Shown here: positions 58,630 to 64,000 of the stretch, one piece after another
How the letters are laid out: each line of letters opens with the position of its first letter
Position numbering within the stretch: position 1 is the first letter of the stretch
Source: Verrucomicrobium sp. BvORR106
GTDB taxonomy: Bacteria > Verrucomicrobiota > Verrucomicrobiia > Verrucomicrobiales > Verrucomicrobiaceae
Assembly: GCF_000739655.1 (NCBI RefSeq)
Contig: NZ_BATR01000093.1
Coordinates: 40,831-104,830 of the forward strand
Reading direction: 5' to 3'
Length of the DNA: 64,000 nucleotides
Notes under the pieces: model-generated
Database searches by the model: none
Told to the model about the DNA's origin: nothing
The model's input: the letters and a program-made list of their open reading frames with translations, nothing else
Made by a program: the position numbers and the translations under genes

Positions 58630-58719
58630 CGGAAGTCAGTGGACATGCTCCACAGCCCAGGAAATCCAGGCCCGGCCGGTTTCCAGCCGGCGGCGGCTCG
58701 CTTGTCCGCTTTGACTTCC
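58630..58719 (-). tRNA. tRNA-Ser(GGA)-like, 8+4 form
   Basis: 8-bp acceptor GGAAGTCA/TGACTTCC, discriminator G, CCA not encoded. D-arm GCGG-ACAAGCGAG-CCGC. Anticodon loop CTGGAAA on GCCGG/CCGGC. Long variable arm. T-arm GTGG-AGCATGT-CCAC. Confidence 0.82.
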
Positions 58720-58740
58720 AAAATTGTTGAGGTTGGGAAA

Positions 58741-58814
58741 TGGTGCGCCATGCCGGATCTGCCCCGGCGCCCGCGGTTTGGAAGACCGACATGCTTCTGT
58801 TACACCAATGACGC
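58741..58814 (-). tRNA. tRNA-Gly(TCC)-like, G55
   Basis: Acceptor GCGTCAT/ATGGCGC, discriminator A (bacterial Gly tRNAs normally have U73), CCA encoded. D region TGT-AACAGAA-GCA. Anticodon loop CTTCCAA. T-arm GCCGG-GGCAGAT-CCGGC, with both 54 and 55 changed to G. Confidence 0.72.
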
Positions 58815-58828
58815 GTAAATGAATGAAG

Positions 58829-58903
58829 TGGTGGCTGTGTCCGGTATCGCGCCGGACTCTCTTCGTCTTCAGCGAAGCGCTAATCTGTCTCAGCTACACA
58901 GCC
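58829..58903 (-). tRNA. tRNA-Phe(GAA)-like, G55
   Basis: Acceptor GGCTGTG/CACAGCC, discriminator A, CCA encoded. D-arm GCT-GAGACAGATT-AGC. Anticodon loop CTGAAGA on CTTCG/CGAAG. T-arm TCCGG-CGCGATA-CCGGA. Confidence 0.82.
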
Positions 58904-58912
58904 TTTGAAAAA

Positions 58913-58988
58913 TGGTCCTTCCGGCAGGGTTCGCACCTGCGACCTGCGGCTTATCGGGCCGCTGCTCTACTGACTGAGCTACGAAAGG
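58913..58988 (-). tRNA. tRNA-Ile(GAT)-like with C33, G55
   Basis: Acceptor CCTTTCG/CGGAAGG, discriminator A, CCA encoded. D-stem GCTC/GAGC with loop AGTCAGTA, identical to the common AGTTGGTA except at 17-18, which makes this the clearest alignment of A18-G19. Anticodon loop CCGATAA (C33) on GCGGC/GCCGC. T-arm GCAGG-TGCGAAC-CCTGC. Confidence 0.83.
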
Positions 58989-59021
58989 TGGTGAAAATAA
59001 ATGAGGTTGGATGAAATAGAG

Positions 59022-59109
59022 CGGAACACCAGGGACTCGCACCCTGAACGCCTGGAATGCAGGCGCGGCTGGGTTCAAAGCAGCGTCCTCGTCTGGCCGG
59101 TCGTGTTCC
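59022..59109 (-). tRNA. tRNA-Ser(TGA)-like, 7+5 form
   Basis: Acceptor GGAACAC/GTGTTCC, discriminator G, CCA not encoded. Anticodon loop TTTGAAC with a C/C mismatch at the top of the stem. Long variable arm CGCCTG/CAGGCG. T-arm CAGGG-TGCGAGT-CCCTG. Unlike the other three Ser tRNAs it keeps the 7+5 layout. Confidence 0.75.
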
Positions 59110-59123
59110 CTGCTGATGGGGAT

Positions 59124-59199
59124 TGGTCGCGCACCCCGGTGCTGCCCCGGGCGACGCCTTGTCCCAAACGAGTCGGGTTCGCTGGCTCCCTCATGCGCG
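59124..59199 (-). tRNA. tRNA-Pro(TGG)-like, G55
   Basis: Acceptor CGCGCAT/GTGCGCG with C1-G72, discriminator A, CCA encoded. D-arm GGG-AGCCAGCGAA-CCC. Anticodon loop TTTGGGA as in normal tRNA-Pro, with one C/A mismatch in the stem. T-arm CCCGG-GGCAGCA-CCGGG. Confidence 0.77.
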
Positions 59200-59214
59200 A
59201 TGACTTGAAAAAAT

Positions 59215-59291
59215 TGGCGGCCTGTGCGGGCTTTGCTCCCGCGACCTTCCGCTCGACAGGCGGGTGCTCTTCGTGGCTGAGCTAACAGGCC
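59215..59291 (-). tRNA. tRNA-Asp(GTC)-like, G55
   Basis: Acceptor GGCCTGT/ACAGGCC, discriminator G (expected for Asp), CCA encoded. D-stem GCTC/GAGC with loop AGCCACGAA (AC instead of AG at 18-19). Anticodon loop CTGTCGA. T-arm GCGGG-AGCAAAG-CCCGC. Confidence 0.82.
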
Positions 59292-59311
59292 GTTGTGGTG
59301 GATGAAAAAAG

Positions 59312-59396
59312 TGCCGCGTCCAGGTAATGCTCCTGGTCGATCCCGAAGGATTTTGGTTTTACGGACCAATTCGTGTCTTTAACGAGCTACCACGGC
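59312..59396 (-). tRNA. tRNA-Tyr(GTA)-like with C33, G55
   Basis: Acceptor GCCGTG/CGCGGC plus a G/A mismatch, discriminator A, CCA not encoded. D-arm TCGT-TAAAGAC-ACGA. Anticodon loop CCGTAAA (C33) on TTGGT/ACCAA. Variable arm ATCC-TTCG-GGAT, as expected for Tyr. T-arm CCAGG-AGCATTA-CCTGG. Confidence 0.77.
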
Positions 59397-59407
59397 ATAG
59401 GGAAAAT

Positions 59408-59479
59408 TGGTTGCGGGACGTGGAGTCGCACCACGATGGGAAAGCTTATGAGACTTTCCAGGTTCTCAACCTTCCCGCG
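59408..59479 (-). tRNA. Initiator-like tRNA-Met(CAT) with miniature D-arm, G55
   Basis: Acceptor CGCGGGA/TCCCGCA with C1/A72 unpaired, the initiator hallmark. Discriminator A, CCA encoded. The D-arm is AGGTT-GAG-AACCT with a 3-nt loop. Anticodon loop CTCATAA on a long stem GGAAAGT/GCTTTCC lacking the three G-C pairs of initiators. T-arm CGTGG-TGCGACT-CCACG. Confidence 0.75.
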
Positions 59480-59547
59480 GTTGAAATGAATGGATCGATG
59501 GCCTGGGCTCGGAACCGCATAAATGGATCAGAGCCAGGAGGGGAAAT

Positions 59548-59624
59548 TGGTAGCGGGGGCAGGAATCGAACCTGCTCAATCTCCGGTTTATGAGACCGGT
59601 GCCTTCCCATTTGGCGACCCCGCC
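59548..59624 (-). tRNA. tRNA-Met(CAT), canonical elbow
   Basis: Acceptor GGCGGGG/CCCCGCT, discriminator A, CCA encoded. D-arm GCC-AAATGGGAA-GGC with G18-G19 present. Anticodon loop CTCATAA on CCGGT/ACCGG. T-arm GCAGG-TTCGATT-CCTGC. The only member of the array with normal D- and T-loops; an elongator Met or, if modified at C34, an Ile(AUA) tRNA. Confidence 0.95.
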
Positions 59625-59642
59625 GTTGTGATGATTGTCGAA

Positions 59643-59715
59643 TGGCACGGCGCCCCGGTGCTGCCCCGGGCGGGCTGAGTTTTGGAGGCTCTGCTGCGCG
59701 GCTGGCGCACGCCGT
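59643..59715 (-). tRNA. tRNA-Trp(CCA)-like, G55
   Basis: Acceptor ACGGCGT/GCGCCGT with A1-U72 and discriminator G, both Trp identity features; CCA encoded. D-arm GCGC-CAGCC-GCGC. Anticodon loop CTCCAAA as in normal Trp tRNA, on a weak stem. T-arm CCCGG-GGCAGCA-CCGGG. First tRNA of the array in the direction of transcription. Confidence 0.75.
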
Positions 59716-59785
59716 ATTCGACCTTTTAAAAGTGCATTGTTTCCTGAAGCGGAAACAGCGTTGCTGATGTTTGAATAAAAAAGAT

Positions 59786-59960
59786 CGCTCACCGCTGCCA
59801 GCTCTCTCTTGAGCTCGCACCCGCAGGTGATTTCACGGCGGATGTTTCGGTGTTTTGAGGCACACCTCCCGTTGGGGGCAGCATTCCACCTTCTCGGTGG
59901 GTTTCTTGCTGCGGGCCCAGGGCCTGCTTGGACTGTTGTTGTAGGAGTAGGGCTCCTGAG
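59786..59960 (-). ncRNA. ssrS: 6S RNA (probable)
   Basis: On the minus strand the blocks CAAGCAGGCCCTGGGCC, CCCACC-GAGAA-GGTGG, GCCTCAAAAC and ACCTGCGGGTGCGAGCTC occur in the same order as the conserved blocks I remember from E. coli 6S RNA (CAAGCGGGCC, CCACAAGAATGTGG, GCCTTAAAAC, GCCTGCGGCGGCATCTC). CCCGCAG can pair with CTGCGGG to close the central bubble. A T6 run after a final hairpin (GAGCTC..GAGCT) fits a 3' end near 59786-59776. It would regulate RNA polymerase in stationary phase. The ends are estimates. Confidence 0.65.
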
Positions 59961-60000
59961 GTGAGGGGGGCGGTGCGATGGCATAAGTGTGCCCGAGTTA

Positions 60001-60137
60001 ATCCATCAGTTTCGACTTAGTTGATAAGTCGGATGGATAACTTGACAGTGGGAGGGCGTGCTGCCACTGTTATGGTGGAAGCCAGACCATGGAACCCAGT
60101 CTCTGCTCGGGACGGTTTATGTATCGGTGACCAATCC
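60001..60137 (+). ncRNA. Possible structured RNA of unknown type
   Basis: Hairpins ATCCATC..CGACTTA-GTTGA-TAAGTCG..GATGGAT (60001-60038) and ACAGTGG...CCACTGT (60045-60070) precede a strong terminator (60138-60176) with no open reading frame between. The first hairpin could also be an operator. No known RNA family recognised. Confidence 0.4.
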
Positions 60138-60176
60138 GGCTCCGTCGTCAGTTGCCGCTGACGGCGGGGCCTTTTT
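60138..60176 (+). terminator. Rho-independent terminator
   Basis: GGCTCCGTCGTCAG pairs with CTGACGGCGGGGCC (with G-U pairs) and is followed by TTTTT. On the plus strand no protein gene ends nearby, so it should terminate a non-coding transcript. Confidence 0.75.
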
Positions 60177-60271
60177 CACCTTTGGGGGCGGATGTTAGTG
60201 GGTGGAGCACGCTCCTTTCCGGGAGTGGACCGATAAAGGTCCGTGTGTAAGTGGTTGAAAATGAAGAACCC

Positions 60272-60302
60272 TGCGAGCCTTTTGAGGGCGGGCAGGGTTC
60301 TC
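60272..60302 (-). terminator. Hairpin downstream of small ORF
   Basis: AGAACCCTGC facing GCAGGGTTCT, with a T-containing tail (TCATTTTC) on the minus strand. It would terminate a transcript covering the 48-codon ORF at 60337-60483. Confidence 0.5.
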
Positions 60303-60336
60303 GGGAAAAGGGATCCTCTGATGGAGATCTTGAGAA

Positions 60337-60483
60337 CTAGCTGCCGGCGTGTGCGCACAGAATGCCCATAAACTCGGATTGCTCGTGATACGGCAATCCT
60401 CTGAGGGCTTCTTTGGCGCGACTGCGATCCCGCCAGGATGAGCCTGGAAGTATCGAGAGGTCGCTGTGCCGGAGTGAGTTCAT
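60337..60483 (-). CDS. Possible 48-aa small protein
   Basis: ATG at 60483 to TAG at 60337, reading MNSLRHSDLSILPGSSW then RDRSRAKEALRGLPYHEQSEFMG and a C-terminal ILCAHAGS. No family recognised. Support comes from a terminator-like hairpin downstream and from reasonable amino-acid composition; no clear ribosome binding site is seen. Confidence 0.35.
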   Translation of the reverse strand: MNSLRHSDLSILPGSSWRDRSRAKEALRGLPYHEQSEFMGILCAHAGS

Positions 60484-60506
60484 TGTTGAAGGTGATACAT
60501 GTTTAA

Positions 60507-60559
60507 ATCAAAGTTACTCAGGCGTCAATGTTATTTGAATAACTTTGTGCAGATTTTTT
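60507..60559. other. Inverted repeat CAAAGTTA...TAACTTTG
   Basis: CAAAGTTA-C-TCA and TTGA-A-TAACTTTG form a stem of about 11 bp followed on the plus strand by GTGCAGATTTTTTCC. It may be an operator or a weak terminator. Confidence 0.4.
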
Positions 60560-60745
60560 CCGTGGAGTCTGATACATGTGGCCGTGAGGCGGTGGGCGCT
60601 ATGTTGATGCATCGAACCATTTCGCTGGTCGTTCGTGGTATCTCCATAAACGAAAGCGCCCCGGCAATCAGGCGGAACGTGGAGACCACGCTCAGGCTCG
60701 ATTGCCAGGGCATCTCTATGGACAAGCGCCATGGGCGCAGGCGTG

Positions 60746-60874
60746 CTAGGTGCACCCGCGCATGAGGAAGAGAATCAGGAGGATGGGAATGGGGACGCCC
60801 AGAAGCCAGAGGAAGATCCAGCCGGCCTTTCCTTCTTGTTGACGTTGCCAAAGGGATTGGAGTTTTGTTTTCAT
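60746..60874 (-). CDS. 42-aa single-helix membrane protein
   Basis: MKTKLQSLWQRQQEGKAG is followed by one membrane helix (WIFLWLLGVPIPILLILFLM) and the end RGCT. The GVPIPILLILFLMRGCT ending is a recurrent pattern of very small bacterial membrane proteins I have seen annotated as hypothetical. Start chosen at the internal ATG 60874; the longer frame has no membrane or family support. Confidence 0.6.
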   Translation of the reverse strand: MKTKLQSLWQRQQEGKAGWIFLWLLGVPIPILLILFLMRGCT

Positions 60875-61053
60875 ATCCCTGAATCGGGGGCTGCCGCCAA
60901 AGGGATGGATTAAAGATGAGGGGAGGGGGCATCTTCCGGGGGGCGGGAACGGCCTGTCTTTTCTGAGGCCCGTATTTGAGCTTTTCTTCCTTCTCTCAAT
61001 ACAAAAGTGCTCTCTACGCAACACCGGCACAGGGGCTGCGTTCTGTCCCCCTC

Positions 61054-61707
61054 ATGTCTGATGCCGATCTCCTTGCCCAACTTGCCCCTCTGTACGCCGC
61101 TGTTGTTGCCGATGTGCTGGACGGACTGGGTTTCCCCAACCAAACGCTGCCCGCGAATCTGCGTCCGCTCACCCCGGTCCACAAAATTTATGGAAGAGTG
61201 TTTCCTGCCCAGGCCACGACGGTGACAGAAGTGCCTGCTGAACCGTACAAGCTGGAAATTGCCGCAGTGGACGCCATGACCCGCGGCGATGTCCTGGTGG
61301 TAGACGTGGGCAATGATGAGACCTGCGGTTTTTGGGGTGAACTCCTGACCACCGCCTGCCTTTACAAAGGGGTGCATGGCGTGGTGATGAGCGCCTGCAC
61401 GCGCGACATGTGGAAGATCCGGGAACTCGGCTTCCCGGTCTTCGGGATTGGATATCACCCCGCAGACAGCAAGGGCCGGGCAGACATTGTTGAGATCTCG
61501 GAGCCGATCCGGCTGGGTAATGTGGTGGTGAAGAAGGGCGACTACATCCTGGGTGATGAGGATGGTCTCGTGGTGATCCCGCAAGAAGTGGCGCCAGAGG
61601 CAGTGCGCCTGGCAAACGAAAAGGTTCAAGGTGAAAACATCGCCCGCGAGGACCTGGCCCGCGGGGTGCCCATGGGCGAGGTCTTCCGCAAGTACGGCAT
61701 TCTCTGA
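61054..61707 (+). CDS. RraA-family protein (4-hydroxy-4-methyl-2-oxoglutarate aldolase-like)
   Basis: A 217-aa RraA/dimethylmenaquinone-methyltransferase-like protein. Landmarks are AAVVADVLDGLGFPNQTLPANLRPL, GRVFPAQATTV, GDVLVVDVGNDETCGFWGELLTTACLYKGVHGVVMSACTRDMWKIRELGFPVFGIGYHPADSKGRADI (with the G-x(5)-RD substrate site degenerate as ACTRD) and GDYILGDEDGLVVIP. True activity could be an aldolase or decarboxylase; regulation of RNase E is not implied. First gene of an operon with the M81 peptidase (9 bp gap). Confidence 0.85.
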   Translation: MSDADLLAQLAPLYAAVVADVLDGLGFPNQTLPANLRPLTPVHKIYGRVFPAQATTVTEVPAEPYKLEIAAVDAMTRGDVLVVDVGNDETCGFWGELLTTACLYKGVHGVVMSACTRDMWKIRELGFPVFGIGYHPADSKGRADIVEISEPIRLGNVVVKKGDYILGDEDGLVVIPQEVAPEAVRLANEKVQGENIAREDLARGVPMGEVFRKYGIL

Positions 61708-61716
61708 ATTCGAGAC

Positions 61717-63213
61717 ATGAGCCCCCGAATCCTCATTGCTGGTTTGTTTCATGAAACCCACACCTTCGTGGAGGGGGAGACGGGTCTTGCCGACTTCGCC
61801 ACGCTGCGGGGGTATGAGATGCTCGGCTGCTGTGGGGATGCCTCTCCTCTGGGGGGCGTGCTGGAAGCTGCCGGGCGCTTTGGCTGGGAGGTGATTCCGG
61901 CCATCGACATGCGGGCGTCCCCGGGTGGCATGGTTCCAGATGAGGTGGTGGAGACCTGGTGGCGAGAGTTTATGGCGGTGGCAGATCCTGCCCTGAGGTC
62001 TGGCGTGGATGCCGTATATCTGGTGTTGCACGGGGCGATGGTTTCTCCGGGGTATGAGGATGTGGAGGGAGAGTTGTTGAGCAGGATCAGAGAGCTTCCG
62101 GGGGCGGGTGCGTTGCCGGTGTTCGGTGTCTTTGACCTGCATGCCAACTACACTTCTCGAATGGCGGCAGGGGCCAACTGCCTGGTGGCGTATCGCGAGA
62201 ATCCTCACACGGACGGACGCGCGATGGCCGTGCATGCTGCGGAATTGCTGCAACGCTGCCTGAGCGCGGGAAAAACTCCCCACCAATACTGGCGGCATGC
62301 TCGTGTGGTCTGGCCTCCCACCGGGACGGGCACGGCGGTGGTTCCCATGCGGGATCTGGAGACCATGGCGCGTGCTCTGGAGGCGCGATTTCAGGAATTC
62401 TATGCCGTGAACGTGGTGGCTGGCTTCTCCTTTGCCGACACGGAGGAAACCGGGGTGAGCTTCTGCATCTCCTCCAGCGGGGAGGCAGTCGAGGCGGAGT
62501 CAGCGCTGAAGGATCTCTGCAATCTGGCGTGGGAATGGCGTGAGGCTGGAAACGTTCGCGATGCCTCACTGGCTGGGGTGATGGACCAGGTGATCCAGGC
62601 GGCGCAAGCGCCCTTTCGTGGTCCGGTGGTGATTGCGGAGCCGGCAGACAATATCGGAGGCGGCGCACCAGGAGACGGAACGGGGCTCCTGCGGGCCTTC
62701 GTGAAACACGACCTTCAGGATGCGGCTATTTGCATCAACGACCCGGCCGCAGTGCGGCAACTGCACGGTGCCGCTGCAGGCAGCCGGATGACGCTGCCCA
62801 TTGGGGGGCGGGGTAGCTCGCTGGATGAAGGGCCGCTTTCGCTGGAGGTGCAACTGGTGGCGCTCCAGCCGGGTCTGTTTCGGCTGGAGGACCGCCGCAG
62901 CCACCTCGCCAGCATGTGTGGCGACGCCTTCGACATGGGACCCTGCGCGGTGGTTCGTCACCGTGGGGTGACGATCCTGCTCACTTCCAACAAGACACCA
63001 CCCTTTGACCTGGGGCAGTGGAACTCGCAGGGAATTGCTCCGGAAAAGCTCCGGGTTATAGGAGTCAAGGCCGCGGTGGCGCACCGTCGGGCCTATGACG
63101 GGATCGCCTCCCTCTTGCTCTGGGCGGACACCCCAGGCCCCTGTCGCAGTGATGTGACGAAGATGCCCTACCGCAGGCTGCGTGCTGACGTTTATCCCTT
63201 TGTGAACAGCTGA
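61717..63213 (+). CDS. M81 family metallopeptidase (MlrC-like)
   Basis: A 498-aa zinc-dependent enzyme of the MlrC family, first known from microcystin breakdown. Landmarks are ILIAGLFHETHTF (residues 5-17, with the metal-binding His-Glu-x-His), DAVYLVLHGAMVSPGYEDVEGELLSRIRE (about 90-118), VFDLHANYTSRMAAGANCLVAYRENPHTDGRAMA (about 136-169), and VIAEPADNIGGGAPGDGTGLLRAFV (about 307-331). Natural substrates in most bacteria are unknown. It sits between a RraA-like and a RidA gene. Confidence 0.9.
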   Translation: MSPRILIAGLFHETHTFVEGETGLADFATLRGYEMLGCCGDASPLGGVLEAAGRFGWEVIPAIDMRASPGGMVPDEVVETWWREFMAVADPALRSGVDAVYLVLHGAMVSPGYEDVEGELLSRIRELPGAGALPVFGVFDLHANYTSRMAAGANCLVAYRENPHTDGRAMAVHAAELLQRCLSAGKTPHQYWRHARVVWPPTGTGTAVVPMRDLETMARALEARFQEFYAVNVVAGFSFADTEETGVSFCISSSGEAVEAESALKDLCNLAWEWREAGNVRDASLAGVMDQVIQAAQAPFRGPVVIAEPADNIGGGAPGDGTGLLRAFVKHDLQDAAICINDPAAVRQLHGAAAGSRMTLPIGGRGSSLDEGPLSLEVQLVALQPGLFRLEDRRSHLASMCGDAFDMGPCAVVRHRGVTILLTSNKTPPFDLGQWNSQGIAPEKLRVIGVKAAVAHRRAYDGIASLLLWADTPGPCRSDVTKMPYRRLRADVYPFVNS

Positions 63214-63266
63214 AACTTCGCCTGAAATCAGGCATCCTTGTTAGACAACGAACTCTTAAGAAACTC

Positions 63267-63656
63267 ATGACCGTATCCTATCCTCGCGATCCTGGCACTC
63301 CCGTCTCTCATCTGCCCTTCAGCCCTGTGGTGGTGGCAGGAGATTTTGTTTTCATTTCCGGGCAGGCCTCGGTGGATGAGGCCGGGCAGATCGTCAGCGA
63401 CACCTTTGAAGGGGAATTTCGACGTTCGATTGAAAATGTCCGCAAGGTGCTGGCCGCAGCGGGGTGCACCCTGGCGGATGTCATCCAGACCCGCAACTAC
63501 GTGCGGGAGCCGGCTGATGTGCCGCTCTACAACCAGCTCTACCGAGAGTATTTTTCTGAACCATTTCCGACCCGGACGACCATCACCAACTGTCTGCCTC
63601 CGGCATTGAAGTATGAGATCGAGGCGGTGGCAGTGAAGCCAAAGGGCCAAGATTGA
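63267..63656 (+). CDS. RidA-family protein
   Basis: A 129-aa member of the RidA/YjgF family (trimeric enamine/imine deaminase or related). Landmarks are VSHLPFSPVVVAGDFVFISGQASVDEAGQIV, FEGEFRRSIENVRKVLAAAGCTLADVIQTRNYV and PFPTRTTITNCLPPALKYEIEAVAVKP. The conserved catalytic-site arginine near the C-terminus is present (PTRTT). It ends the RraA-MlrC-RidA cluster. Confidence 0.9.
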   Translation: MTVSYPRDPGTPVSHLPFSPVVVAGDFVFISGQASVDEAGQIVSDTFEGEFRRSIENVRKVLAAAGCTLADVIQTRNYVREPADVPLYNQLYREYFSEPFPTRTTITNCLPPALKYEIEAVAVKPKGQD

Positions 63657-64000
63657 AGATTGGGACACTGAAAAGCGGAGTGGATGATGTGACTCTGGCC
63701 TTGCCCACTTCCGCGGCAGGGTTGGAGTTCCGCGTTTGCGCCAATGCCATCAGGGATAAGGATAGTTTTGCTGTTTTGCCTAGGCAAGCCCGGGATAGCG
63801 ACAGCGCATTTGCCATGCCGGTGGCAGGAATGCCGCTTCAGAAGGGCCGAAGGTCCGGCTTGATAGCAGCCTTGGGCAACGCCCAAGGAATAGATGACCA
63901 AACAACCCATGAGGGCTGAAGGCCCGGCCTCATCAAGCCTGCCCACGACGAGCATCCCTGAATGACCCCGGGCCTACAGCCCTCAACATCTAAACCAACG
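63657..64000. repeat. Dispersed repeat at the right edge
   Basis: From about 63830 the sequence has inverted words typical of intergenic repeats (TTGGGCAACGCCCAA; GAGGGCTGAAGGCCC; CGGGCCTACAGCCC). The frame 63653-63919 is mostly made of this repeat and is not considered a gene. The preceding 63657-63830 has no visible feature. Confidence 0.5.

Noticed and set aside
57139..58719. Selenocysteine tRNA
   Set aside because: The 8-bp acceptors suggested tRNA-Sec, but the anticodons are GCT, CGA and GGA, not TCA, and no selA/selB is visible.
56932..59715. Phage tRNA cluster
   Set aside because: No phage structural, replication or integrase genes flank it; the neighbours are a glycosyltransferase and probable 6S RNA.
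60138..60176. Terminator assigned to a protein gene on the plus strand
   Set aside because: No plus-strand protein gene ends upstream within 4.6 kb; it must belong to a non-coding transcript.
63653..63919. 88-codon frame after ridA
   Set aside because: Its second half is dispersed repeat; no motif and no ribosome binding site.

Overview
The window looks like chromosomal DNA from a Verrucomicrobia-type bacterium (Verrucomicrobium / Prosthecobacter / Roseimicrobium-like). The evidence is family content, not a database match: secreted DUF1592 cytochrome-type proteins paired with DUF1552 proteins, a secretin resembling the Akkermansia Amuc_1098 family, DUF899, DUF6799, many ArsR/SRPBCC and xylose-isomerase-like or Gfo/Idh/MocA secreted enzymes, a eukaryote-type glycyl-tRNA synthetase, and many short dispersed repeats between genes. 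No phage structural gene, transposase, integrase, rRNA or CRISPR array is visible.

Layout. 0-15 kb: the start of ruvC, a DoxX protein, an SLBB lipoprotein, a secreted isomerase and oxidoreductase pair, then a run of small regulatory and detoxification-type genes (DUF899, ArsR-SRPBCC with operator-like palindromes, VOC, divergent LysR/SDR, a second SRPBCC, DUF4279). 15-25 kb: an ApbE flavin transferase with a NosR-like double-FMN/Fe-S membrane protein, glycyl-tRNA synthetase, the two late enzymes of agmatine-to-putrescine conversion (aguB, aguA), an AlgX-like protein, RarA and an Rrf2 regulator. 26-28.5 kb: a one-piece tmRNA with its promoter, followed by gene-poor repeat-rich DNA with two small orphan genes. 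28.5-42 kb: an Amuc_1098-like secretin, a secreted Ser/Thr-rich protein, a LytS/LytTR pair, a TonB-dependent siderophore receptor, a secreted cyclase-fold protein with a CxxCH motif, a DUF6799 protein and a fatty acid desaturase. 42.5-55.5 kb: two DUF1552/DUF1592 pairs in mirror order, a secreted protein with an internal duplication, and a divergent two-component system. 55.5-57 kb: a fucosyltransferase-like gene. 57-60 kb: an array of 24 tRNA genes and probably 6S RNA. 61-63.7 kb: a RraA-like, M81 peptidase (MlrC-like) and RidA operon.

The outstanding feature is the tRNA array (56932-59715, all on the minus strand). Decoded by hand it gives 24 cloverleaf or near-cloverleaf tRNAs with anticodons for 15 amino acids. 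In 23 of the 24 the T-loop has G at position 55 in place of the nearly universal U/pseudouridine. In 19 of those 23 the D-loop carries an AG dinucleotide where G18-G19 is expected. The G18-Psi55 elbow contact therefore appears to be replaced as a pair (A18/G55), while G19-C56 is mostly kept. One member, tRNA-Met(CAT) at 59548-59624, keeps canonical G18 G19 and TTC and serves as an internal control. Further oddities are Leu-anticodon tRNAs without the long variable arm, Ser tRNAs with an 8+4 acceptor/T arrangement and a conserved AGCATGY loop, two Arg tRNAs without a D-arm, and three tRNAs with C33 in place of the invariant U33. Discriminator bases often still match the expected synthetase identity. 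This suggests a parallel tRNA set that can be charged but has a non-standard elbow.

The second point of interest is the 42.5-55.5 kb block. The identical palindrome CCCCGA-GTTY-TCGGGG lies 56-57 bp upstream of the first gene of each DUF1592/DUF1552 unit. One copy sits in the divergent promoter region of a histidine kinase/response regulator pair, which suggests one regulon.
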